From NCBI RefSeq assembly GCF_019655335.1, contig NZ_BPFD01000037.1, positions 1 to 45,467 of the forward strand: a stretch of DNA of 45,467 nucleotides. Reading direction: 5' to 3'. The DNA comes from Shewanella hafniensis (GTDB taxonomy: Bacteria; Pseudomonadota; Gammaproteobacteria; Enterobacterales; Shewanellaceae). This document shows positions 17,435 to 25,960 of the stretch, one piece after another (positions within the stretch are counted from its first letter, which is position 1; each line of letters starts with the position of its first letter). A program made the position numbers and the translations under genes. The notes under the pieces are model-generated. The model made no database searches. It worked only from the letters and a program-made list of their open reading frames with translations, and had not been told where the DNA came from.

Positions 17435-17682
17435 TAGTCTTTAACTAAACCTTCGATGGCATTCACCACATCGTTGACTGTGCGAACGGATTTAAATTCA
17501 TCGGGTTGGATCTTTTTACCTGTCATTTGTTGCAGCTTTATCACTAAGTCGACGGCATCAATACTGTCGAGATCGAGCTCTTCATACAGGTTGGCTTCAG
17601 GCGTAATTGCCTCAGCCTCAATTTCGAATTCGTCCACTAAAATAGTGGTCAGCATGGCGAGGATTTGTTCACGATTTTGCAT
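17434..17682 (-). CDS. apeF: Acyl carrier protein (ApeF-like)
   Basis: This 82-residue acidic carrier protein has the phosphopantetheine Ser40 in ELDLDSIDAVDLV, the standard DSL/DSI helix start. It would carry aryl or growing polyene intermediates as thioesters. Two ACPs lie side by side, as in E. coli where ApeE and ApeF have different partners. Which of the two loads the starter cannot be told from sequence. Confidence 0.92.
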   Translation of the reverse strand: MQNREQILAMLTTILVDEFEIEAEAITPEANLYEELDLDSIDAVDLVIKLQQMTGKKIQPDEFKSVRTVNDVVNAIEGLVKD

Positions 17683-17691
17683 ATTCCTCTC

Positions 17692-17946
17692 CTATGGACG
17701 CTGGGATTCGATAAAGCTAGCTAAGCTGGCAACACTGTGGAAATGGGCCTTAGTGGCATCCGAGTTCGCTTCGATTTTAACATCAAATTTTTTCTTGATG
17801 GCTAAGCCGAGTTCGAGGGCGTCGATAGAATCTAAGCCTAGACCTTCGCCAAAGAGCGGTGCATCGGTTTCAATATCATCAATACTGACGTCTTCAAGAT
17901 CGAGGCAGTCGATGATTAACTGCTTTATTTCATTGTTTAAGTTCAT
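17692..17946 (-). CDS. apeE: Acyl carrier protein (ApeE-like)
   Basis: This 84-residue acidic protein has the attachment Ser40 in GLGLDSIDALELG. ATG 17946 is used instead of the in-frame TTG at 17982, since MNLNNEIKQL matches the usual ACP start. The gene overlaps the end of the acyltransferase by 17 bases and lies 9 bases upstream of the second ACP. The other ACP is clearly different in sequence, so the pair is not a recent duplication. Confidence 0.9.
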   Translation of the reverse strand: MNLNNEIKQLIIDCLDLEDVSIDDIETDAPLFGEGLGLDSIDALELGLAIKKKFDVKIEANSDATKAHFHSVASLASFIESQRP

Positions 17947-18805
17947 AATTATTTTCGAGTTGTTGTTTATAGTAGTGTTCAAGATCCCGCGTCAGCTGCC
18001 GGGCCATTTTTGCATGCTCACCTAAAGCCGCTTGGTACTTCTGGTAAGAAACTGTTGTGCCGATTTCAACGGCCATCCCCATGGTTTGCCTTGGGATCTC
18101 ATACCAAGGTTGCTCCTTTGTCAAACCACGCACATTGGTACGCAGCACCACAGGTAAAATATCGGCTTCTGTCCTTAAGGCAATATTGGCGGCGCCGCGG
18201 GCAAAGTCGTTAATGGTCGCGCCGACAACCGTGCGTGTGCCCTCGGGGAAGATAATTAAATTGGTGCCCCTAGCGAGCACTTCACGGCAATCCTCTAGCA
18301 TGAGTTCGGCGCCGCGATTGGGGATATAACCCGCGCAGGACACCACACCACGCAAAAATGGATTACGCCATAAACCTTGTTTGACTATGCAGCCCGCATT
18401 GGGCATGAGGCTTATCAACACGACGACATCCACTAAGCTGGGATGATTGGCGATAACGATAACGCCTTTTGCGTCGTGCAATTGTTGTGCTCTGTGGGTG
18501 CTAACGTGGATCACGCCCGCCCAAGTGAGCATGGCGACAAAGCCTTTGAACATCAGATGCACAGCCTTTTGGACTCGAATAATCCGCGCCTCGGGTGTGC
18601 CTGGCCAAAAACGCAGCAAAGGCAAAATGGTCAAGGAGCTTAATAAGCCGCCTAAGCCAAAGGCGATATAACAACTCACGCCGCCGAGCCAACGTGGCAG
18701 ATAATTCAGCCCTGCGCGGCGAGTTTCCGGCGGGGTATAAGCGGCATTGTGCATTGAATCTTCATGGCTATTGGCAGCGTCATGGCTGTGGGTTGTATCA
18801 AACAT
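17930..18805 (-). CDS. apeD: PlsC-type lysophospholipid acyltransferase (ApeD-like)
   Basis: This 291-residue acyltransferase has NHPSLVDVV (NHxxxxD, catalytic) and FPEGTR (acyl-acceptor binding), with two N-terminal hydrophobic segments (LLSSLTILPLL and a second near FVAMLTWAGVI). It probably acylates the polyene or its carrier at the inner membrane. The ATG at 18805 has GGAAG 7 bases upstream, so I prefer it to the TTG two codons earlier. It overlaps the end of the ApeC-like gene. Confidence 0.87.
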   Translation of the reverse strand: MFDTTHSHDAANSHEDSMHNAAYTPPETRRAGLNYLPRWLGGVSCYIAFGLGGLLSSLTILPLLRFWPGTPEARIIRVQKAVHLMFKGFVAMLTWAGVIHVSTHRAQQLHDAKGVIVIANHPSLVDVVVLISLMPNAGCIVKQGLWRNPFLRGVVSCAGYIPNRGAELMLEDCREVLARGTNLIIFPEGTRTVVGATINDFARGAANIALRTEADILPVVLRTNVRGLTKEQPWYEIPRQTMGMAVEIGTTVSYQKYQAALGEHAKMARQLTRDLEHYYKQQLENNYELKQ

Positions 18806-19532
18806 GCTCAAGCTTCCAATGCCATTGGGATAAGCAGCCTGAAATATTTTGCGTTGTCGCTAGGGCGTGAATAAAAGCGCCATAGGTCAAAGGGTTTAAT
18901 GCTGTCGACTCACAGATGCGGCTGACAGTGAGCTTGACTGAAGCGGGCGCATCGAAGGGCGCGAGCTGTAAGCCGAGGGCCAAAGGCAATTCAAATTCTT
19001 GGGTAAACTCATCGTACACAGGTGGCACGGGATCATCACCGAACACTAACAGCAAGGGTTCTGGCGATTGGTGTAACTGGGCGAAGGCTTCAACCATAGC
19101 TTGTGACAGGGTTTCGGTACCTGCTGCAACTGAGGTCGATGGCGCGGTATTGGCTGCCACTATGCCAAAAATGCCACTAGCGGTATTGTGTACTGACTGA
19201 CTAAAACCTAAGGGCGATAAGGGCTGTTTGGCGATAATGTCTTCGAGCAGTCCTATGGTGCGTTGCAACTCACCATGGCGTGAGGCAAAAATTGAGCGGC
19301 AGTTCGCCGGCATATCGCACTGAAAACTCACCTCTAACATCATCTTAGTTAAGCGACTAAAACGGCGGCGCTGCATGGCAGGAAGGTGTTTGAGTGCGGG
19401 AGCTGTGCTATCAGACTGTGACGTACCGAGATTTAATTCAGCCGAATTCTTGCACCAAGTTTGCCAACTTTGCGGGTGCTGATATTGGGGAGACCAAGCG
19501 CCCCAAGAGAGAATGCTGAATGTTAGTTGCAC
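18798..19532 (-). CDS. apeC: KS-like chain-length factor (ApeC-like)
   Basis: This 244-residue protein is shorter than a normal KS and fits the ketoacyl-synthase N-terminal-like family. Where a KS has its nucleophile Cys (ACSSS) it has HNTASG, so it is probably catalytically dead. In the E. coli APE system ApeC is the chain-length-factor partner of the KS ApeO. It is the first gene of the operon and begins with GTG at 19530-19532, with GAGG seven bases upstream. Together with the absence of an upstream apeB-type methyltransferase on this strand, that marks the operon boundary. Confidence 0.85.
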   Translation of the reverse strand: MQLTFSILSWGAWSPQYQHPQSWQTWCKNSAELNLGTSQSDSTAPALKHLPAMQRRRFSRLTKMMLEVSFQCDMPANCRSIFASRHGELQRTIGLLEDIIAKQPLSPLGFSQSVHNTASGIFGIVAANTAPSTSVAAGTETLSQAMVEAFAQLHQSPEPLLLVFGDDPVPPVYDEFTQEFELPLALGLQLAPFDAPASVKLTVSRICESTALNPLTYGAFIHALATTQNISGCLSQWHWKLEHV

Positions 19533-19562
19533 TACTTTGCCTCGACACTAAATTTAAGCTGT

Positions 19563-19582
19563 CTTAGTTATCCCTAACTAAG
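19563..19582. promoter_or_regulatory. Perfect 20-base palindrome, possible operator
   Basis: The arms CTTAGTTA (19563-19570) and TAACTAAG (19575-19582) are exact inverse repeats around TCCC. It lies 31 bases upstream of the first codon of the operon, a place where a repressor or activator could act on the operon start. No matching regulator gene is seen in the window. Confidence 0.4.
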
Positions 19583-19836
19583 TTAGAACATTGATGGATT
19601 GTCATACCATAGTGAGGTGTAAACGCGTTTGATGAATGACGCTGGAATGACCTCTACAGCGGGGTCATTCTACACTATGCCCCGCGTTTTTATGAAGCCA
19701 TTTGCATTGTATGGGTTAATGCAATGGGATCAAGTGCTGCGATTTTCGGCAGTTAGATCGAATTTGTGTAACAAATATCGCAATGGCATTCTCATTCGAC
19801 AGGCTTTTTTATCCTAGCGATTTACGGTCAAAATGA

Positions 19837-19858
19837 AAAAGGCGCACGAGCGCCTTTT
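19837..19858 (-). terminator. Terminator of the DUF3014 gene
   Basis: A GC-rich stem GGCGC/GCGCC (19841-19845 and 19850-19854) is extended by A/T pairs to AAAAGGCGC/GCGCCTTTT. The loop is ACGA. On the minus strand it is followed by a T run, as expected for an intrinsic terminator just past the stop at 19879. Confidence 0.82.
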
Positions 19859-19878
19859 GTCTTCACCACGGCAAGGTT

Positions 19879-20775
19879 TTACTGCGCCAGTTGGCTCTCG
19901 AGTTTGCGTAGGGCTACTTTTAGCTTGCGGGTATTTTCTGGGCCCATACGGATCAGCAGTTTTTGCGCGCTGGGTAGTGCCTCTAAGTTAGGGTCAACAA
20001 ATTGATAGTTAACGCTAATAGAGCTCAGCTCAATCGGATCTTCAATGATAGGCGCCGCGAGCAGTATTTTAATCGCTTGCAGCATTCTGTCATTGAATTT
20101 GGCATTGCTGTAGCCGAGTTCGCTAAAGGCTTCCTCTAGCATAGGCGTCATTTGCTTATAGGTGGCCATTAACGTCTGTTCGTCCATTTTGGCAATCGAA
20201 TCAACATAGGCATCGTATCGATGGAAACCTTCTGGATTTAAATACACTTTGTTGGTGATTTCAGAAACCGAGAATAGCTTTTCAGGCCCTTTGAGTGGGC
20301 TCACTTTGCGGGTTAATTCACCTTGAGCTAAGTTGTCGACAAACACCACAAATTGGCGTGCGAGATCTTGCTGTACAAGTGAAGAACTCAGCACATTGTT
20401 ATTGATAATGGCGAGGGCTTTTCGTTGCACAAATGCATCACTTTCAGCCAGCGCGGGTACAGGTTCAACCACCACTTCTGGCTCAGTTACCGCAGGGGTT
20501 TCTGGGCTGTTAGTGTCCGTTTCAGGGGCCACGGGGGTCGTCTCTGTGGTCTCTGGTTCTGGCGCACTTTCGAGCGTCATAGGCTCAGAGGGCGGTGTTT
20601 CAGGCAATACAATTGGCGCGTTAGGGATGAGTTTAGGTGAATCTGAGTCACCGCTGTAGTAATAATATCCTCCGACAGAAAGCAGCACGACGAGCACGAT
20701 CGCAAAAAGTGCAAAGCGATTACTGCTAGAAGAAGTCTCTTGAGGTGTTATTCTATCATCTTGATTAACTTGCAT
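19879..20775 (-). CDS. DUF3014 membrane-anchored protein
   Basis: This 298-residue protein has one TM helix near the N-terminus (FALFAIVLVVLLSVGGYYYY), then an acidic Pro/Glu/Thr-rich stretch (about residues 50-110) and a folded C-terminal domain (about 110-298) of the DUF3014 type. The orientation is likely N-in, with the bulk in the periplasm. It stands alone on the minus strand, with its own terminator. Function is unknown. Confidence 0.75.
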   Translation of the reverse strand: MQVNQDDRITPQETSSSSNRFALFAIVLVVLLSVGGYYYYSGDSDSPKLIPNAPIVLPETPPSEPMTLESAPEPETTETTPVAPETDTNSPETPAVTEPEVVVEPVPALAESDAFVQRKALAIINNNVLSSSLVQQDLARQFVVFVDNLAQGELTRKVSPLKGPEKLFSVSEITNKVYLNPEGFHRYDAYVDSIAKMDEQTLMATYKQMTPMLEEAFSELGYSNAKFNDRMLQAIKILLAAPIIEDPIELSSISVNYQFVDPNLEALPSAQKLLIRMGPENTRKLKVALRKLESQLAQ

Positions 20776-20974
20776 TTTACATCCTTCGCTTGAGTGTCAA
20801 GGTAACGTGGTGAATACATGCAGCTAACATTAAAAGTGCAAGAGCGGACGATTGGAATGCCGCTGGTTCATTTTGCAAGTTTCCATGCGCTTGTCTATAG
20901 CGCTTAGCTGAACATAAACAATTTATTTTGAGTATCGAGGCAGATGTCACTCCTCGGCCTTTCCCCTTTACAGC

Positions 20975-23065
20975 CTAAGCCTGCACATAGTGCTGCTTGT
21001 GCCCCAGCCAACGTAAGATAATCGCATCGACTTTTTCGGGGGCCTGCGCCATCACGTGATTTGCCAGTTTTTGAATATGCGGGATCAAAGCTTGATCGCG
21101 CACTAAGTCGGCAATTTTCAGTTCGGCCAGTCCCGTTTGCTTAGTGCCAAGCACTTCACCCGGGCCACGAATTTCTAAATCTTTCTGCGCTATGATGAAA
21201 CCGTCATTACTTTGTCTGAGTACACTCAGTCTTTGGGTGGCGGTATGGCTCAATGGCGCCTTGTAGAGTAACACACAATGGCTTGCGATGGCGCCTCGGC
21301 CGACTCGTCCGCGTAGTTGGTGTAATTGCGCTAAGCCTAAACGTTCAGGGTTTTCAATGATCATCAGGCTGGAATTAGGCACGTCTACGCCGACTTCAAT
21401 CACTGTCGTTGCCACAAGAAGATGAATGATGCCCGCCTTAAAATCGGCCATGATTTGTTGTTTCTCAGCGCTCTTCAACCTGCCATGCACTAGGCCAATA
21501 TTGAGCTCGGGTAGGGCGAGGCGCAGTTCTTCGGCCGTGTCTTCGGCGGCTTGGCATTCGAGCACTTCGGATTCTTCAATCAGAGTACACACCCAATAGG
21601 CCTGACGTTTATCTGTGATGACGGCGTTACGCACCCGTTCAAGCACTTCGTTGCGGCGTGAATCGGCAATCGCCACTGTGGTTACTGGAGTTCGTCCCGG
21701 CGGCAGTTCATCGATAATAGAAGTGTCGAGATCCGCATAGGCTGTCATCGCTAGCGTGCGCGGGATCGGCGTTGCCGTCATGATCAATTGATGCGGATGG
21801 AAACCTTGGCTCACGCCCTTTTCCCGCAGACCTAAGCGTTGGTGTACGCCGAATCTGTGCTGCTCATCTATGATAATTAACGCGAGTTTATTAAAGACCA
21901 CATGCTGCTGGAAGATGGCATGGGTGCCAATCACCATTTGGGCGGCGCCGGATTCAATATCCGCAAGTGATTGCGCTCTTGCCTTGCCTTTAAGTTTACC
22001 CGCTAGCCAACCGACTTTAAGCCCGAGTGGCTCAAACCAAGCGGCAAAGTTAGTTGCATGCTGCTCGGCCAATAGCTCGGTCGGCGCCATCATGGCAACT
22101 TGATAACCGTTTTCAATCGCTTGCAGCGCAGCCATCGCCGCGACTAAGGTTTTACCCGAGCCCACATCCCCTTGCACTAAGCGCATCATAGGGTGCGGCT
22201 TTTCTAAATCTTTGACTATATCGGCCACCACTCTTTGCTGGGCGCCTGTGGGCTTAAAGGGCAAAGCGGCGAGGAAGGGATTGAGCAACTGCCCCGTGGC
22301 CTGCATGGTCACCGCTGCATCTAAATTACTGCGCTGCCTTAGGCGTAACATGCTGAGATTATGGGCGAGTAACTCTTCCTGCACCAGTCGCTGCTGGGCT
22401 GGGTGTTGGCCTAACTCTAAATCGAACTGTGAGATCCCCGCAGGAGGTCGATGCAGCGTCTGCAACGCTTGTTTAAGGCTGATGTTATTCGGTTGCAACT
22501 GCGGTGGCAGCAGCTCAGTTAAACCGCCATCTTCCAGTAATGCCAAAGCTTGCTCGGTCAGCTTTAGCCAACTCGCCTGTTTTAAGCCCTCAGTTGTGGG
22601 ATAAATCGGCGTTAGGGTATCGCTTAGGTGAACATCTTCACCGGGATAGACGACTTTATATTCTGGATGCACGATCTCGGCTTGATGACCACCACGGCGC
22701 ACTTCACCGTAGGCTCGGATCATTAAACCATTTTGCATGGCATTACGCTGGGCGACAGAAAAGTTAAAGAAGCGCAGGCTCAAGCTGCCCGTATCATCGC
22801 GCACATTGCAGACCAGCATGCGCTTGCGGCCTTGGATGATTTGCGTCGATTGGATTTCAGCTTCTATAGTGCCATAACCGCCTAGGCTGAGGGCGGCAAT
22901 GGGATAGATTTGGGTTCTGTCTTCGTAGCGCAGGGGTAAGTGAAACAGCAGATCTTGTACTGTTGTGATGCCGAGCTTTGCGAGTTTCTCCGCGACCTTT
23001 TTGGCGACGCCTTTGAGGTCGGTGATCGGAACAAGATCCAATTGCTGCAAGTCGTTAGCACTCAA
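20975..23065 (-). CDS. recG: ATP-dependent DNA helicase RecG
   Basis: This 696-residue SF2 helicase is about normal length for RecG. The N-terminal wedge/OB domain includes LPLRYEDRTQIYPI, Walker A is GDVGSGKT, Walker B is DEQH in IIIDEQHRFG, motif III is ATPIPRTLAM and motif VI ends QLRGRVGRG. It remodels stalled replication forks and recombination intermediates. The reading frame is complete. No operon partner directly adjoins it: the next gene on the strand starts after a 199-base gap. I see no strong terminator there. Confidence 0.97.
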   Translation of the reverse strand: MSANDLQQLDLVPITDLKGVAKKVAEKLAKLGITTVQDLLFHLPLRYEDRTQIYPIAALSLGGYGTIEAEIQSTQIIQGRKRMLVCNVRDDTGSLSLRFFNFSVAQRNAMQNGLMIRAYGEVRRGGHQAEIVHPEYKVVYPGEDVHLSDTLTPIYPTTEGLKQASWLKLTEQALALLEDGGLTELLPPQLQPNNISLKQALQTLHRPPAGISQFDLELGQHPAQQRLVQEELLAHNLSMLRLRQRSNLDAAVTMQATGQLLNPFLAALPFKPTGAQQRVVADIVKDLEKPHPMMRLVQGDVGSGKTLVAAMAALQAIENGYQVAMMAPTELLAEQHATNFAAWFEPLGLKVGWLAGKLKGKARAQSLADIESGAAQMVIGTHAIFQQHVVFNKLALIIIDEQHRFGVHQRLGLREKGVSQGFHPHQLIMTATPIPRTLAMTAYADLDTSIIDELPPGRTPVTTVAIADSRRNEVLERVRNAVITDKRQAYWVCTLIEESEVLECQAAEDTAEELRLALPELNIGLVHGRLKSAEKQQIMADFKAGIIHLLVATTVIEVGVDVPNSSLMIIENPERLGLAQLHQLRGRVGRGAIASHCVLLYKAPLSHTATQRLSVLRQSNDGFIIAQKDLEIRGPGEVLGTKQTGLAELKIADLVRDQALIPHIQKLANHVMAQAPEKVDAIILRWLGHKQHYVQA

Positions 23066-23234
23066 TCACTGTGAATTTATACATATATTAACAGAGAATA
23101 AGCGTAAGGCAATCTCAAGCAGAATGAGGGACTTATTTGCTAGCCTAACTAACGTCAGTTTGCGGCCCTTAGGTTTCGGCTAAGGCCGCAGAAATTGTCG
23201 ATATGAACGAAAGAGTGGTTAACCGTGAGCGTGT

Positions 23235-23831
23235 TTATAGCCAGCCCTTTTGTTTGGCGATACGGGCGGCGTCGATTCGGTTGCTGGCATTGAGTTTAGC
23301 TATGGCTTCGGAGAGGTAGTTGCGCACTGTGCCTTCGGCGATAAAGAGGGTTTCGGCGATGTCGGCGGTGGATTTACCTTCGCTAGCGAGGCGAAGGACG
23401 CGGCGTTCTTTATCGTTGAGTGGGTCGACGTCACCAATTGCCATCATGGCCAGTTCAGGATCAATTATCCGTTTACCCGCCATCACTTGTTGAATCGCGT
23501 TGACTAAGGTTTCCGAGGGGGCATCTTTAAGCAGAAACCCGCCGACACCGGCTTCGATGGCACGTTTGATATAGCCAGCGCGGCCGAAGGTAGTAATGAC
23601 CACAACTTTAGTTTGGCTGTGTTGCTCCTTTACCCAAGCGGCCAGCTCAAGGCCTGTGCGACCGGGCATTTCGATATCGGTTAGCAAGAGATCAAAACTT
23701 TGCTGCTTGAGTAGGTTAAGGGCTTCGTCGCCGTCACTCGCTTGGGTGATATTAAAGCCTCCCGCAAGCGTGAGGAGTGCTGCGAGTGCGCCACGCACCA
23801 TGGCTTGATCTTCCGCCAATAAAATCTTCAT
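23235..23831 (-). CDS. LuxR-type response regulator (DesR-like)
   Basis: This 198-residue protein has an N-terminal receiver with Asp52 in LLTDIEMPG as phosphorylation site, the switch Thr in ITTFGRAGY, and Lys in LLKDAP. A C-terminal HTH of LuxR/NarL type carries ERRVLRLASEGKSTADIAETLFIAEGTVRNYLS. It follows the kinase gene with overlapping TAATG. It resembles DesR, which controls membrane lipid desaturation in Bacillus, but DesK/DesR-like pairs in Gram-negatives respond to varied signals, so the target is unknown. Confidence 0.9.
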   Translation of the reverse strand: MKILLAEDQAMVRGALAALLTLAGGFNITQASDGDEALNLLKQQSFDLLLTDIEMPGRTGLELAAWVKEQHSQTKVVVITTFGRAGYIKRAIEAGVGGFLLKDAPSETLVNAIQQVMAGKRIIDPELAMMAIGDVDPLNDKERRVLRLASEGKSTADIAETLFIAEGTVRNYLSEAIAKLNASNRIDAARIAKQKGWL

Positions 23832-24910
23832 TAATCTGTTGCTCCCTGCAAAGGTAAACTGACGGTAAATGCATATCCTTGTTCGAGATTATAGCTCAAG
23901 CTGCCACCTAAAATGTCGAGACGTTCGCGTATGCCAGTGAGGCCATTGCCTTCGGCGATAGGTTTACTTGTGCCATTATCTTTGACTTCAAGGATTAGTC
24001 GATCTGGCTGTTGAATAAAGTCGATAATACATTGACTTGCGCCGCTATGGCGTAAAATATTATTCACCAGTTCAGTGACAATTAACCCTAGCTGGCTCTC
24101 CATTCTGGCGGGTAATTTGGGGATACTGCCTGTTAGCTCGACACTGATCCCTTTTTCTCTCAATAGTTTACACAGTTGTGTCACGCTATCCGCGAGTCCT
24201 TTATGTTTGTAATCCGATACAGTATGGCGAATTTGGCTGAGGCTCTCGCGGGCGATTTGACCGAGTTCATTAAGCTGGGTAGTGGCTAGTTGGTATTCTT
24301 GTTTTTCCAGCAGTTTTTCGGCCAGTTCCGCCTTAAGCGCAATCGAAGATAAGCTGTGGCCCATAATGTCGTGTAGATCGCGCGCGATACGCTCACGCTC
24401 AAGCATAGTGGCCAAGGTGGTAATTTCTTGGGCACTTTGCTGTTCTTTTAATTTATGCCGATAACGTCTGCGTTCGGCGACACCAAACATACCCACGCCG
24501 AGCACTAACCCCGAGCCGTAAAGCGGAAAGTAGTAACTGTTAAAGTGGTAAATCTCATTGAGGGCAAACAGTAGTCCGATGATGGCAGCAAGTGCCAATA
24601 GACAGGTTCGTAGAGGGTAAAAAAAGCCAATGAAAAAAGCCGCAAAGGTGAATAGTGAGATAGAACCTGGGTTGATTGGGGTGATCGCTATTGCTATCGC
24701 CACCATAATCAGAATGGGCCGATAGGCGCTACGGTTATTGCACTTATAGGTCCAAAAATAGCTGGCAATAAAAGGGATTAACACAGCAAAACTGAGGGCG
24801 ATTTTCCAGCTTGGATAGGGATTTATGGCTAGAGGGATAAGATAAAACACTAAGTTTATCAAATACACCCAAGCAAGTTTTCGTTCGAGCTGAAGTGGAG
24901 TGCTCATCAT
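23831..24910 (-). CDS. Sensor histidine kinase (DesK-like)
   Basis: This 359-residue kinase has about five or six N-terminal TM helices, so it is likely a membrane sensor without a large periplasmic domain. The HisKA_3 dimerisation box has phospho-acceptor His180 in ARDLHDIMGHSLSSI. The ATPase has the N box (LIVTELVNNILRHSGAS), DNG and GLTGIRERLDILGG. It phosphorylates the adjacent LuxR-type regulator. The multi-TM input suggests sensing of membrane state or of a lipophilic signal. The start can be 24910 or 24907. Confidence 0.9.
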   Translation of the reverse strand: MMSTPLQLERKLAWVYLINLVFYLIPLAINPYPSWKIALSFAVLIPFIASYFWTYKCNNRSAYRPILIMVAIAIAITPINPGSISLFTFAAFFIGFFYPLRTCLLALAAIIGLLFALNEIYHFNSYYFPLYGSGLVLGVGMFGVAERRRYRHKLKEQQSAQEITTLATMLERERIARDLHDIMGHSLSSIALKAELAEKLLEKQEYQLATTQLNELGQIARESLSQIRHTVSDYKHKGLADSVTQLCKLLREKGISVELTGSIPKLPARMESQLGLIVTELVNNILRHSGASQCIIDFIQQPDRLILEVKDNGTSKPIAEGNGLTGIRERLDILGGSLSYNLEQGYAFTVSLPLQGATD

Positions 24911-24999
24911 GATGCCTCTGTGAAACTGTGTTGATTGTTCATAGTTGCCCCTTGAATGCTAAAGGAGGCATCTGCCTTGATTTATTCTGTTTAGGGGTT

Positions 25000-25017
25000 G
25001 GCGCTGGGGTCAGCGCC
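25000..25017 (-). terminator. GC-rich hairpin after the repeat-protein gene, weak terminator
   Basis: Arms GGCGCTG (25000-25006) and CAGCGCC (25011-25017) form a stable 7-bp stem with a four-base loop. It lies about 25 bases beyond the stop at 25042 on the minus strand. No T run follows, so it may not terminate by itself. Confidence 0.35.
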
Positions 25018-25041
25018 ATCAGTCCCTGTTAACAATGGGAT

Positions 25042-25746
25042 CTAGTTTGCACTTAATTGCTGATTTTGTTGAAGCAAAAATTTTGCCCAACCGTAATCTG
25101 CTTGCACTTTGATGGCTTGATGCCAATCTTCAATCGCGCCTTGGGTATCGCCTAATTCCTGTTTAGCGAGTCCACGCCAGGTATAAGCTTCGGCTTCGCC
25201 CCAACAAATGTCGTCGCAAGGTTGGGCGAATCTTTCTATGGCGGTAGTGGCGAGCGTCTTAGCATTTTGCATGCTGCCGCCAAACATAGCTGGGGTGTTA
25301 TAGGCGGCGATGGCTTTCACCAATGCGACCCGCGGATTTTGAGGTGCTAATTGTTCGGCGTTGGCAATGGCATTGGCTGATTTCATCCCGAGCGTTGCGC
25401 CTTTGCTATTGTCTAAAGCGATTTGCATGCCATAAACCGACGATAACAGCGCTAGGGATTCGGCGTCAGCTTGGCTGATTTCTAAGGCTTCCAGAGCCGT
25501 TTGCGCATTGGTCAGAGCACTACTGGCGAGGGCTTTTTGTCCCATGACATTGGCGCTGATGGCTAAGCGATAGTTCGCATAGGCTTTGTCGTAATCTTGA
25601 GTGCTGGCACTCAGTTGTTGTAGCTGCGCTAGGTTCATCGAGTTTGAGGCCGTATCTATGCTGGTGATATTGGCGTTAGAGGGCGACGCTGCAAACGCGT
25701 GGCTGCTGATAAGCGCTAAGCTTGAAACGAGTAGTAATGTTTTCAT
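25042..25746 (-). CDS. Secreted TPR-like protein
   Basis: This 234-residue protein has a signal peptide (LLLVSSLALISSHAFA) and is otherwise helical and Ala/Leu-rich. The spacing of Ala and Tyr, and segments like GEAEAYTWRGLAKQELGDTQ followed by AIEDWHQAIKVQADYGWAKF, fit tetratricopeptide repeats (the last two helices are clear). It probably acts as a periplasmic binding scaffold. It sits upstream of the DesK-like pair on the same strand, 131 bases away, with a possible weak terminator between. A functional link is therefore unsure. Confidence 0.7.
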   Translation of the reverse strand: MKTLLLVSSLALISSHAFAASPSNANITSIDTASNSMNLAQLQQLSASTQDYDKAYANYRLAISANVMGQKALASSALTNAQTALEALEISQADAESLALLSSVYGMQIALDNSKGATLGMKSANAIANAEQLAPQNPRVALVKAIAAYNTPAMFGGSMQNAKTLATTAIERFAQPCDDICWGEAEAYTWRGLAKQELGDTQGAIEDWHQAIKVQADYGWAKFLLQQNQQLSAN

Positions 25747-25911
25747 GGTATTTCCTTATTGAGTGAGTTTCTCTGTGCTTGGGTACGGACTCATTATCAG
25801 AAATTCGTTAGGAAAAATGCAGACACAAAGGTCATGGCTTTCGCATGACAAATGTCATTAGTTGAAGGGTGTTAAACTTGTCTTTTTTAAAAAGTGCGAA
25901 ACTCAGATAGC

Positions 25912-25938
25912 AAAACACCGGAGAGGCTCCGGTGTTTT
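25912..25938 (-). terminator. Strong terminator after the CaCA antiporter gene
   Basis: A perfect 12-bp stem (AAAACACCGGAG at 25912-25923 with CTCCGGTGTTTT at 25927-25938) and a three-base loop lies 22 bases past the stop at 25961. The arms end in an A/T run, so the hairpin works on either strand. Confidence 0.85.
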
Positions 25939-25960
25939 AAGTGGGGATTACCGCTGAGTG

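Larger units (their letters stand above)
19533..19878. other. Intergenic control region upstream of the APE operon
   Basis: This 346-bp gap carries no gene. It holds a 20-base palindrome (19563-19582), a second inverted repeat with arms GAATGACC/GGTCATTC (19645-19652 and 19663-19670), and the terminator of the DUF3014 gene at its right end (19837-19858). I see no tRNA, no clear riboswitch and no unambiguous -35/-10 pair. The promoter of the long operon must lie here unless it is transcribed from further upstream. Confidence 0.6.

Noticed and set aside
19645..19670. Inverted repeat GAATGACC/GGTCATTC as a terminator
   Set aside because: No T run follows on either strand and the loop is 10 bases. 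I mention it only as a possible structure in the intergenic region.
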